Source: Methylococcales bacterium
GTDB lineage: Bacteria > Pseudomonadota > Gammaproteobacteria > Methylococcales > Methylomonadaceae
Assembly (NCBI GenBank): GCA_026399095.1
Contig: JAPLRP010000052.1
Span: 1-55,396 of the forward strand
Direction of reading: 5' to 3'
Length of the DNA: 55,396 nt
The notes under the pieces are model-generated. The model was not told the origin of the DNA and did no database searches. It worked only from the letters and a program-made list of their open reading frames with translations. Positions 17,407-25,511 of the stretch are shown in pieces (position 1 is the stretch's first letter; the number at the start of each line of letters is the position of its first letter). The translations under genes and the position numbers were made by a program.

Positions 17407-20388
17407 TTATATTCGATTATTATCTGCGTCTACTAACCATTCCGTGGTCGCAATGGCATAAACTTTAACCAGTTCATTGGTTAAAGCCGTCGCCGTTATC
17501 ATAACGTCAATGACAGAACCGCTGCGGGTAATACGTGTTGAAGCAAACGGCTCGATAATTTGGTGTGTGCTTAAATGATAGAGCTGATTTATAGTGGCCT
17601 CAAACAGTTCTGTAGGAAGCAATGCTTTAATATTCATAGTCAGTGCCTCAACTTCAGACCAGCCATAGAGCCTTGTTGCGCCAGGGTTCCAGGCTAAAAT
17701 ATCACCCTTTAAATCCAAGACAATAATTGCATCGTGCGAATCTCTTAAAACGATAGCCAAACGGCGTAATGATTCTCTTGTTCTTACGACCTCAGTGATT
17801 TCAACAAATGTGATCACCACACCTTCGATGATATTACTCAGTGTGCGATACGGTTGAATACTCATGACGTACCATTTGTTATCTTTTGTTTGTACATCCA
17901 TCTCTAAGGGTTTTAGCGTATTGAGTACGTTACGACAGTCATCTATCAGCCGATCGTAGTCAATTAGTTTAAGCGACAAGTCGCTAACCGGTCGCCCTAT
18001 GTCGGTATTGATAAGACTCACCAGCTTGCAGACACTGGGCGTAAAACGCATAACACACAAATTGAGGTCTAAAAACAGAGTGGCTATCCCCGTGCCGGAT
18101 AACAGGTTATTCATGTCATTATTGGATCTTGATAACTCAATCAACTTGTTTTCCAACTCAACATTAACAGTGGCCAGCTCTTCGTTAACGGATTGTAATT
18201 CTTCCTTGGAAGTTTCCAGTTCTTCGTTAGTTGATTGAAGCTCCTCATTGATTGACTGCATCTCTTCGTTTGAACTTTTTAGTTCTTCAGTTGACGTTTG
18301 CAGTTCTTCATGGAAGGTTTGCATAAATTGGTTCTTTAACTGTAACTCCTTTTTTAGCAAAGCAACTTGCGCATCTGATTCAATCTTGGTGATATTTTCA
18401 AGATCGGGTATTTCTTCTATCGTTACTAAATAAACAAATGTCACATCATTTTTTTTAGCAATTATTTTAACGGGATATATTGTCAGGTTGATCATGAGAA
18501 CCCGCTCTTTAACAGGCAGACACAAGCCTTTACAACTCAAGCTATTTGGATTATTGACGACTGCTTGCAAACTTGAAGCTAGAGTGTCCCGCAATCCTGG
18601 CCGGGCAATATTAAGTAAGTTATTATTGGTATTATTATTGGGAATCGGTTCAAGGTATTTATCGATATTACCATGTAGATAGAGAATATCACCCGACGCG
18701 TTAATCAGCACGCTGGGGGGTAACACTTGCTGCAACAAGGCTTGCTCGGTTAAGTCGCGTAATGACTGTTTTGACTCGTTATTTATTTTTGCAACAGACT
18801 GAAGCGATAAATCAAGGGGTATAAACGTCTTGCCTGATTTTTTATCTGCATAGCTTTTACAAAGATATATATTGGTTTTACTATCTATTTTGCTAAATCT
18901 GTCCGTTAAGCTATTGATGCTTTCAGAGCTTCCCAAGAATAGTGCGCCCCCCGTATTCAAGATGTAATGAAACATCGGCAGCAGTTTATTTTGTAACTCG
19001 CTTTCAAAATAGATCATTAAATTGCGACAACTGATCAGATCAAGCTTTGAGAAAGGTGGATCGCTAATAACATTGTGCTCCGAAAATATCAACATATTAC
19101 GAATGCCTTTATTGATTCGGTAACCTTGGCTTTCGACTGTAAAAAATTGACTCAACCGTTCTGGGGAAACGTCAAAACCAATGGTAAAGGGATAAAGTCC
19201 GGAGCGTGCTTTGGCAATGGCGGCTGAATCAATATCGGTTGCAAAAATTTGCACCTTGTAATTTTTCTTTAGGGTATCCATGTGCTCTTGTAAAAGAATG
19301 GCAATGGAATAAGCCTCTTCGCCGGTAGAGCAACCTAACACCCAGATACGAATGGGGCTATTGTCAAGCTTATTGCTAAAAAGAAGCGGAATGACTTTTT
19401 GCTTAAGCGTTAAAAATGCATCCGGATCACGAAAGAAATTGGTTACACCGATCAACAGATCTTTAAACAGCGCAGTAATCTCACTGGGATTATGCTGTAA
19501 AAAAAGGAGATAGGTCTCTATCTTGTCTATTTGGTTGACTGTCATTTGCCGCTCAATTCGACGGTAAATAGTATTTCGTTTGTAAAGCGAGAAATCATGG
19601 TTAGTGTGACTTCTTATCAGGTAAAATATTTTTTTTAGTGTACTTTCGGAAGGTCTTTTAGCCTCTAAAGAAGCATTATTTAACGAGTCAGTGTTACTAA
19701 CACAATGATTTAATTCAATGAGTTGTCTCGGCATCTCATCCGGCGGCAAGATATAATCAACTAAACCCGCGTCAATCACACTGCGTGGCATACCATTAAA
19801 AGCCGCAGAATCAATAGCCTGAGCCATGACAATGCCGCCTTCGGCCTTAATGCCCTGTGCGCCATAAGTACCATCACTTCCCGTACCTGAAAGAATAATC
19901 CCGATGGCTCGCTCATGCTGATCCAGCGCGAGTGAGCGAAAGAAAAAATCAATCGGTAAGCGATGGCCGTGAGGCGATTCCGGCTTAAGCAATTGCAGTG
20001 TTCCGCTAAGCAAGGCCATATCACGATTGGGTGGAATGATATAAACAGCGTTGGGCTGGACTTGAATGCCGTCTTCAACTTCTACGACGGGCATCCGGGT
20101 ATACTTTTGAATGAGCTCGGTAAGGATACTACGATGATCAGGTGCAAGATGCTGAATCACAACAAAAGCCATATCAGGATTTTTGTCAGCAGGCATACTG
20201 GAAAAGAAAGCTTCAAAGGCGGCCAATCCACCTGCGGAAGCCCCAATCCCCACGATTGGAAAGTCAAAAGTAGTTGTTGCTAACGTATCTTGCGCTTCAA
20301 TAATATTTGTTTCAACAACAGGCAACTGGTTTGATACTGAATCACTAAGCGTTACAGGTGTCTTTTCTTGTTTTTTTTTATGAGTCAT
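17407..20388 (-). CDS. CheB-CheR-PAS fusion protein
   Basis: A cytoplasmic protein of 993 residues joining a methylesterase, a methyltransferase and PAS sensing. CheB domain at about 44-223 with the catalytic triad visible: Ser in GASAGG (about 51), His in IQHLAPDH (about 80), Asp in GTGSDGT (about 172). CheR domain at about 258-510, with FFRD and the SAM loop GCSTGEEAYS. A heptad coiled coil (repeated EELxSxNEE units) follows near 690-760, then one or two PAS domains. There is no receiver domain. I favour the ATG at 20388 (MTHKKKQEK); a longer frame to 20484 adds 32 residues of weak character. The adjacent hybrid kinase, encoded 18 bases downstream, is its likely partner. Confidence 0.9.
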   Translation of the reverse strand: MTHKKKQEKTPVTLSDSVSNQLPVVETNIIEAQDTLATTTFDFPIVGIGASAGGLAAFEAFFSSMPADKNPDMAFVVIQHLAPDHRSILTELIQKYTRMPVVEVEDGIQVQPNAVYIIPPNRDMALLSGTLQLLKPESPHGHRLPIDFFFRSLALDQHERAIGIILSGTGSDGTYGAQGIKAEGGIVMAQAIDSAAFNGMPRSVIDAGLVDYILPPDEMPRQLIELNHCVSNTDSLNNASLEAKRPSESTLKKIFYLIRSHTNHDFSLYKRNTIYRRIERQMTVNQIDKIETYLLFLQHNPSEITALFKDLLIGVTNFFRDPDAFLTLKQKVIPLLFSNKLDNSPIRIWVLGCSTGEEAYSIAILLQEHMDTLKKNYKVQIFATDIDSAAIAKARSGLYPFTIGFDVSPERLSQFFTVESQGYRINKGIRNMLIFSEHNVISDPPFSKLDLISCRNLMIYFESELQNKLLPMFHYILNTGGALFLGSSESINSLTDRFSKIDSKTNIYLCKSYADKKSGKTFIPLDLSLQSVAKINNESKQSLRDLTEQALLQQVLPPSVLINASGDILYLHGNIDKYLEPIPNNNTNNNLLNIARPGLRDTLASSLQAVVNNPNSLSCKGLCLPVKERVLMINLTIYPVKIIAKKNDVTFVYLVTIEEIPDLENITKIESDAQVALLKKELQLKNQFMQTFHEELQTSTEELKSSNEEMQSINEELQSTNEELETSKEELQSVNEELATVNVELENKLIELSRSNNDMNNLLSGTGIATLFLDLNLCVMRFTPSVCKLVSLINTDIGRPVSDLSLKLIDYDRLIDDCRNVLNTLKPLEMDVQTKDNKWYVMSIQPYRTLSNIIEGVVITFVEITEVVRTRESLRRLAIVLRDSHDAIIVLDLKGDILAWNPGATRLYGWSEVEALTMNIKALLPTELFEATINQLYHLSTHQIIEPFASTRITRSGSVIDVMITATALTNELVKVYAIATTEWLVDADNNRI
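18165..18330 (-). repeat. coding heptad repeats in the CheB-CheR fusion
   Basis: On the minus strand this stretch codes for successive seven-residue units of the form EELxSxN, a coiled coil linking the CheR and PAS parts. It gives a 21-bp period in the DNA caused by coding sequence. It is not related in sequence to the 21-bp non-coding array upstream of the gene. Confidence 0.7.
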
Positions 20389-20780
20389 GAGGACATCTTT
20401 TTCTAAAATGAATGTTGTTGCCTTTGAATAAAGCGCAGATAAAGGGAATAACGTGGGATTTAAACAGTGAGTATTCGGCGGCATTTATCATCAAACCCTG
20501 TTCTGCTCTCTTATAGCGCAGTAACCAGCTTGTGAATAAATAGATAGACCGGCTTTGAGGGTAAACTAAAGGCATTTTAAAGGGAGCCATTTAGGATAAG
20601 CACACAAAGCTCCAAAGGGATTGTATTTTTTAAAATGGTACAATTAGTTAGACAAATCATTCGATACAGACCATAGAAGCTATATAGCGATAACAAATAG
20701 TTTAAATATTTCACAGCAATATGCAACTGTAAAATTATTACGATTATTTTACTATTTGTATGGAGATTTTGCAGTCTAGT
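20389..20780. other. non-coding region upstream of the CheB-CheR gene
   Basis: An AT-rich stretch before the array, without a convincing reading frame. The minus-strand promoter and leader of the CheB-CheR gene should be here, but I could not pick a clear promoter. The part next to the gene could encode the alternative 32-residue N-terminus. Confidence 0.4.
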
Positions 20781-20990
20781 GACGACGGCACTGATACATT
20801 CCTTAACCGCATGGTAAGCGGGTATTTATCCGTGGCTAATGGTTCTTAATTCTGCTATTGCCAGAGTTTAACCGCAGCTTAGCAATGTTTAGCCGCGGTT
20901 AAAACGAGTCAAGCTCCGGTTAATTAGTGGCATGCTTTGTACTATGGTGGTTAAACCTCGGTTTATAATGATGCAACACGGTGTTTATAC
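20781..20990. repeat. array of degenerate dyad-like units with an exact 21-bp period
   Basis: Ten successive 21-bp units can be laid out from 20781. Six to seven share a core such as AACCGCGGTTAA: TTTAACCGCAG at 20867, TTTAGCCGCGGTTAAA at 20888, CTCCGGTTAA at 20914, AAACCTCGGTTTA at 20953, AACACGGTGTT at 20975, plus TTAACCGCATGG at 20803 and ATCCGTGG at 20828. Core centres fall at 20832.5, 20874.5, 20895.5, 20916.5, 20958.5 and about 20980, that is exact multiples of 21 bp. Units at 20844 and 20928 are poorly matched. Two turns of B-DNA per unit would place sites on one face. The units contain stop codons in every frame I checked by eye, so it is not obviously coding. Confidence 0.6.
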
Positions 20991-21117
20991 CCATGAATAC
21001 AAATCAAAGCCTAGTTTGCTATAGTGAGAAATACAAGAAATTAATTGAAAAATAATGGCTTGCTTTGAGTGATAGTAAAATATTTTTGTAAACACTACTC
21101 ATACTTATTAGCTAATA

Positions 21118-21180
21118 ATGTCCGAACTGTCATCGCGGCAAGGAATGCCGAGATCCAGACGCCATGGATGGTATTCGCAA
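21118..21180. repeat. short dispersed-repeat-like element
   Basis: The sequence contains CGGCAAGGAATGCCG, a 5-bp stem with 5-nt loop, followed by AGATCCAGACGCCATGG. This resembles small intergenic repeat units of the type CATTCC...GGAATCCAG seen scattered in proteobacterial genomes. Only one copy is in the window. Confidence 0.35.
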
Positions 21181-21185
21181 TATAT

Positions 21186-21935
21186 TTAGTTATTGATGCC
21201 AATTACTTTGAGCGTAAATAAACCATTAACTTTGTTTCCAACATAACTCATCCAAATCTCACCGGTTCCAATCATTACACCTGTGGAATTAGAAAACATA
21301 TCTATTGTTCGGTATTTAAATAGTTTATTTTTAAACAGACTTGTAAATGCTATAGGTGCAAATTTCAAAAACGCAGCTTTATTCTTAATTTTTTTCTGCT
21401 TTCCTTTAATAGATAAATTTATGGGATATGAAATTTGATTTGATAACCATTCGTAATTTGAAAGAATAATTGCTTGTTTTATCTTGCCGGCAAATATTTC
21501 TACCTCTTCATCAGATTCTGCTCCCATCGCTGAATAGCGACGCCCCCAATCAGCCGAACCAACGGCAGCAAGTGAAAGGTTAAAATCAAGGCTGTTTCGA
21601 GTCGTTATTGTTGTCTTTAAACCTCTAAATCTATCTCTATCATCCGTTGAAAGTTTTCCTTCAAATGTCGCCGAAAATGTAACGCCGTTTTGATCAAGCT
21701 CTTCCAAAGAGATTTTGTCTTCTCTGTATTTTCCAATTAGATTAATTTTTTTCTCATCATTTTTATAAAAGTAATGACCTTTGATAGTTCCATCCTCAGA
21801 TGGATATAGACTTATATAAATTTGATGCTTGTTGTCGATTGTACCCTCAAAGTCATTGTACTTATGATTTTCAAGATCAAATGCCGGAGCGTTTGAATAT
21901 ACAAGTGATAATAATGCTGTTAATAAATACTTCAT
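21186..21935 (-). CDS. unknown exported protein
   Basis: A 249-residue protein with an N-terminal signal peptide (LLTALLSLVYSNAPAFD). I do not recognise a domain. The first half, with FEGTIDNKHQIYISLYPSEDG and GHYFYKN, looks like a short beta-rich module of the kind found in periplasmic proteins of unknown role; the second half has a Lys-rich stretch and hydrophobic strands. It stands alone between the array region and the hox operon, which is divergent from it. Base use is more AT-rich than the hox genes. Confidence 0.7.
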   Translation of the reverse strand: MKYLLTALLSLVYSNAPAFDLENHKYNDFEGTIDNKHQIYISLYPSEDGTIKGHYFYKNDEKKINLIGKYREDKISLEELDQNGVTFSATFEGKLSTDDRDRFRGLKTTITTRNSLDFNLSLAAVGSADWGRRYSAMGAESDEEVEIFAGKIKQAIILSNYEWLSNQISYPINLSIKGKQKKIKNKAAFLKFAPIAFTSLFKNKLFKYRTIDMFSNSTGVMIGTGEIWMSYVGNKVNGLFTLKVIGINN

Positions 21936-22117
21936 GGTTTTCTAATGTCTGATCAAAGGTAAATCTATCAAGGATAATTTATGTATTTCATCAATCAATT
22001 AAAAAGAGTTAGTTTTATGGAATAACTGAAACTTTGCTATAAGTTGAGCTAATTGATGTAAGTACTTGGATGGCATAAAAAATCATGCAAAAGATGGTTA
22101 TCTACTTTCTTAGATAT

Positions 22118-22135
22118 CCTCCAATAACAAGGAGG
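22118..22135. repeat. inverted repeat upstream of hoxF
   Basis: CCTCC (22118-22122) and GGAGG (22131-22135) form a short inverted repeat about 50 bases upstream of the candidate hox promoter. It may be an operator or chance. Confidence 0.25.
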
Positions 22136-22181
22136 CACTTTAAATTTAATCTATTTTTGGTAACTTGGGTTTACAATACAC

Positions 22182-22187
22182 TATAAT
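22182..22187 (+). promoter_or_regulatory. candidate -10 element of the hox operon
   Basis: A perfect TATAAT lies 41 bases before the hoxF start, with TTGGTA 19 bases upstream as a weak -35. I looked for a sigma-54 type GG-N10-GC arrangement, expected for some hydrogenase operons, and did not find it with correct spacing. Confidence 0.4.
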
Positions 22188-22228
22188 TAATGAGGTAGTA
22201 TTCATAAAGATCAGCCTAGGGCAATAAA

Positions 22229-24013
22229 ATGACAAAATTTATTCAGGATCTCGCAGAAACACATCGCTATCAATCAACCCATTTACTGGACATTTTACGG
22301 TCAATTCAAACACATTATCATTACATTCCAGAAGCTGCGATAGAGCAGTTGGCGGAATTATTAAAGACCCCCCGTACCCAGATCATCAGTGTCGTTGAAT
22401 TTTACAGTTTTTTTCATTTGTCACCGCATGGAGAATACGAGATTTTGATCAGTGATTCCATTACCGATCACATGTTGGGCAAAAAAAGTCTAATCGATTA
22501 TTTATCAAAAAAGCTAAATGTTGCTGTTGGTGAGGTTAGGCAAGATGGCGTAGTTAGTTTGGATAATACGTCCTGTACCGGCATGTGTGATCAAGGTCCA
22601 GCTGGCTTGGTTAATGGCCATGCGTTAACTCATCTTGATCACCAACGGATAGACCTGATCACTGATTTAATTAATCAACAAAAACCACTCAATGAATGGC
22701 CTGACAATTTATTTCTGGTTGAAGACAATATCATCAAGCCCGGACTCTTACTAAACCAGTCAATTAACCAAGGTTCTGCACTGCAAGCCACGTTTAAACG
22801 CGGCCTTAAAGAAACTTTATCCGAACTTGAGCAATCCGGTCTGCGCGGTCGAGGCGGTGCAGGTTTTAAAACGGCAACAAAATGGAAATTTTGTTCAGAA
22901 GAACCTGAGACTCTGCGTTATGTTGTATGTAACGCAGACGAAGGCGAACCGGGTACTTTTAAAGACCGGGTGTTATTAAATACTTACGCGCATCAGGTCT
23001 TTGAAGGTATGACCTTATGTGCCGCCATTATCGAGGCTCAGCAGGGCTTTTTATATTTACGCGGCGAGTATTTGCATCTTTACGAAAAGCTTCAAGGTAT
23101 CTTGGAAGAGCGTCGGCAAGCCGGTTTATTGGGCAATAATATCCTCAAGCAGGGTATGAATTTTGATATTGAAATCTGTCTTGGTGCCGGTGCTTATATC
23201 TGCGGGGAAGAATCTGCGTTGATAGAATCGTTGGAAGGAAAAATGGGCATTCCCCGTAATCGTCCCCCTTATCCGGTTACGCAAGGGTATTTAGACAAAC
23301 CCACAGTGGTTAACAACGTTGAAACTTTTATGGCCGCCGCCAGTATTGCCATAAACGGCGGCGCTTGGTTTGCCAATATCGGTACAGAAAAATCAAAAGG
23401 CACCAAAATACTCAGTATTTGCGGTGACTGTGCCCGTCCCGGCATTTACGAATATCCTTTCGGTACGTCTATCCAGACTGTGTTGGATGATTGTGGGGCA
23501 AGCGATGTGCTGGGTGTGCAAATTGGCGGGCCCTCAGGTACTTTTATTGCTAACCATGAATTTAAAAGGCAACTGGCTTTTGAAGATTTAGCAACCGGCG
23601 GCTCCTTTATAGTTTTTGATAACAGTCGAAACATTCTTGAAATTGTTAATAACTTTATCCATTTCTTTGCTCATGAAAGTTGCGGATTCTGCACGCCTTG
23701 CCGAGTTGGAACATCGTTATTAAAAAAACAGTTGGATAAGATTATTGAAGGTCATGGTTCAGCGGGGGACGTGGTTGCTCTTGAAGAGCTCTGTCAGTTA
23801 ATTAAAACCCAAAGCCACTGCGGCTTGGGGCAGACTGCTGCCAATCCTGTGTTAACCACACTGGAACGCTATCCTGAATTGTATCAAAGTCAATTGAAGA
23901 AAATCAGTTATGAACCGGGATTTGATTTGGATGGCGCTTTGGAAACCGCTAGAAGATTGGCAAAACGTAACGATGCCGGTGCGCATTTAGCACAAGTCGA
24001 GGAGGAATCATGA
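22229..24013 (+). CDS. hoxF: NAD-reducing hydrogenase diaphorase subunit HoxF
   Basis: The FMN/NAD-binding subunit of an NAD-linked [NiFe] hydrogenase, 594 residues: a NuoE-like part (about 1-170) fused to a NuoF-like part (about 190-570). The NuoF half has GRGGAGF (NAD/FMN loop, about residue 208), CNADEGEPGTFKDR (about 231-244), GAGAYICGEESALIES, and the [4Fe-4S] ligands in SCGFCTPCRVG plus the later Cys of SHCGLGQT. In the NuoE half only the second Cys pair survives (SCTGMC); the first pair is absent, as in the Ralstonia-type HoxF, so the [2Fe-2S] cluster is probably missing. The stop overlaps the hoxU start by 4 bases. Confidence 0.95.
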   Translation: MTKFIQDLAETHRYQSTHLLDILRSIQTHYHYIPEAAIEQLAELLKTPRTQIISVVEFYSFFHLSPHGEYEILISDSITDHMLGKKSLIDYLSKKLNVAVGEVRQDGVVSLDNTSCTGMCDQGPAGLVNGHALTHLDHQRIDLITDLINQQKPLNEWPDNLFLVEDNIIKPGLLLNQSINQGSALQATFKRGLKETLSELEQSGLRGRGGAGFKTATKWKFCSEEPETLRYVVCNADEGEPGTFKDRVLLNTYAHQVFEGMTLCAAIIEAQQGFLYLRGEYLHLYEKLQGILEERRQAGLLGNNILKQGMNFDIEICLGAGAYICGEESALIESLEGKMGIPRNRPPYPVTQGYLDKPTVVNNVETFMAAASIAINGGAWFANIGTEKSKGTKILSICGDCARPGIYEYPFGTSIQTVLDDCGASDVLGVQIGGPSGTFIANHEFKRQLAFEDLATGGSFIVFDNSRNILEIVNNFIHFFAHESCGFCTPCRVGTSLLKKQLDKIIEGHGSAGDVVALEELCQLIKTQSHCGLGQTAANPVLTTLERYPELYQSQLKKISYEPGFDLDGALETARRLAKRNDAGAHLAQVEEES

Positions 24014-24729
24014 GTAAATCAATCACTATTGATGGTAACACTGTTCCTTTTGAAGAGGGGCAAACCATCATGGAAGCCGCGACAGCGGCGGGTGTTTATA
24101 TTCCGCATTTATGCCATCATCTAGAATTTGCCCCGCATGGCAGTTGTAAGTTATGTAATGTAAAAGTGAATGGTCGTGTTTGTTCGGCCTGTACTTTTCC
24201 GGCAATGGAGGGCCAGGAGGTGCTTAATAACACGCAAGAATTAACCGACGATCGACAGAAAATCACGCAAATGCTGTTTGTAGAAGGCAATCATTTTTGT
24301 CCCTCTTGCGAAAAAACAGGTAACTGCCAATTACAGGCGGTTGCTTATCATTTGAATATGCTGGATGATCATTATCCGCTTTTTTTTCCTACGCGAAAAG
24401 TCGATGCATCTCATGCCGAGGTCATGATTGATCATAATCGCTGCATATTTTGTACCTTGTGCGTTAGAGCCAGTCAGCAAAAAGATGGTAAGGATGTGTT
24501 TGCCATCAGTGGTCGCGGCCTTAAAAAGCATCTGATTGTTAATGCACAAAGCGGCTTGTTAAAAGACACGGATATTGAGGCAACCGATCAAGCCGCACAT
24601 ATTTGCCCAACCGGTGCCATTCTAATTAAACACACTGCTTATCAAGTACCGATTGGTGAACGTATTTATGATCATAAGCAAATTGATCAAGTCAGCTTGG
24701 AAAAGGAGCACGATCAACATGGCAAATAA
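24010..24729 (+). CDS. hoxU: hydrogenase diaphorase subunit HoxU
   Basis: An iron-sulphur electron-transfer subunit of 239 residues, related to the N-terminal part of NuoG. It carries a plant-type [2Fe-2S] set (CHH..GSCKLC..CSACTFP), a His/Cys [4Fe-4S] set (HFCPSCEKTGNCQ), and a ferredoxin-like [4Fe-4S] set (CIFCTLC plus CPTGA). It passes electrons from the hydrogenase site in HoxYH to the flavin in HoxF. A strong GGAGGA lies before the ATG, which overlaps the end of hoxF. It overlaps hoxY by 11 bases. Confidence 0.95.
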   Translation: MSKSITIDGNTVPFEEGQTIMEAATAAGVYIPHLCHHLEFAPHGSCKLCNVKVNGRVCSACTFPAMEGQEVLNNTQELTDDRQKITQMLFVEGNHFCPSCEKTGNCQLQAVAYHLNMLDDHYPLFFPTRKVDASHAEVMIDHNRCIFCTLCVRASQQKDGKDVFAISGRGLKKHLIVNAQSGLLKDTDIEATDQAAHICPTGAILIKHTAYQVPIGERIYDHKQIDQVSLEKEHDQHGK

Positions 24730-25258
24730 AATTAGAGTTGCAACTACCTCGCTGGCGGGTTGTTTTGGTTGTCACATGTCCTTTCTTGATATTGATGAGC
24801 GCATGTTGCAATTGGTGGAACATGTTGAATTTGATCGCTCCCCCATTACCGACATTGAACACTGCACAAACTGCGACATCGGTTTAATTGAAGGAGGTGT
24901 ATGTAATTCAGAAAACGTGCATGTCTTACGTGAGTTTAGAAAAAACTGCAAAATTCTGGTTGCAGTGGGTGCCTGTGCCATTAACGGCGGCTTACCAGCC
25001 ATGCGTAATTTTATCCCTCTGGAAGAATGCCTGAATGAAGCGTATTTGGATGGTATAGGCGTTGAGAATCCACAAATACCCAGCGATCCGGAATTGCCCT
25101 TATTGTTGGATAAAGTGCGTCCGATTCATGAAGTCGTGAAAATTGATTATTTTTTACCCGGCTGCCCACCTTCGGCCGATGTGTTCTGGAAGTTTTTGAC
25201 TGATTTAATAGAAGGACGCGAGCCTGCATTGCCTTATGACTTGGTTCATTATGATTGA
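24719..25258 (+). CDS. hoxY: [NiFe] hydrogenase small subunit HoxY
   Basis: The small subunit of the soluble hydrogenase, 179 residues, which holds the [4Fe-4S] cluster next to the NiFe site. Cys ligands appear in GCFGCHMS (about residues 15-22), VGACAINGG, and PGCPPSAD near the C-terminus. There is no Tat signal, as expected for a cytoplasmic enzyme. The ATG at 24719 is chosen because AAGGAG lies about 12 bases before it and the family N-terminus (ATTSLAGCFGC) begins right after. A longer upstream frame is overlap with hoxU. Confidence 0.95.
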   Translation: MANKIRVATTSLAGCFGCHMSFLDIDERMLQLVEHVEFDRSPITDIEHCTNCDIGLIEGGVCNSENVHVLREFRKNCKILVAVGACAINGGLPAMRNFIPLEECLNEAYLDGIGVENPQIPSDPELPLLLDKVRPIHEVVKIDYFLPGCPPSADVFWKFLTDLIEGREPALPYDLVHYD

Positions 25259-25274
25259 TCTATAAACAATAAGT

Positions 25275-25496
25275 ATGGAATCACTGAAAGTGATTTTAGA
25301 ATCCGTCATTACGTGCCCTGACTGTGGGTTTAAAAAACTAGAACTCATGCCAATGGATGCTTGCCTGTATTTTTACCAATGCACCCATTGTCAGGTTTTA
25401 TTAAAGCCTAAGTCGGGTGATTGTTGTGTTTTTTGTTCTTATGGAACCGTCCCGTGTCCTCCGATACAAACTGGACAGTCTTGTCGTTCCAACTAA
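25275..25496 (+). CDS. GDCCVxC-type small Cys-rich protein inside the hox operon
   Basis: A 73-residue protein with 11 Cys. The first half has two Cys-x2-Cys pairs (CPDC and CTHC), a zinc-ribbon pattern, and the second half has the family signature GDCCVFCSYGTVPCPP. Related small proteins in some bacteria carry selenocysteine in this signature, so a redox or metal role is likely, but none is established to my knowledge. It sits 16 bases after hoxY and 15 bases before hoxH, inside an operon whose other genes all serve one enzyme. No strong ribosome site precedes its ATG. It could assist nickel or iron handling, assembly or oxygen protection of the hydrogenase; that is inference from position. 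Confidence 0.82.
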   Translation: MESLKVILESVITCPDCGFKKLELMPMDACLYFYQCTHCQVLLKPKSGDCCVFCSYGTVPCPPIQTGQSCRSN

Positions 25497-25511
25497 CTTT
25501 AGAGATTTAAT

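Noticed and set aside
20781-20990. A CRISPR array
   Set aside because: Units are contiguous and degenerate, with no conserved repeat separated by unique spacers, and no cas genes are nearby.
22060-22105. A sigma-54-like promoter upstream of hoxF (TGGCAT ... TGCA)
   Set aside because: The GG and GC are 13 bases apart rather than the required 10.
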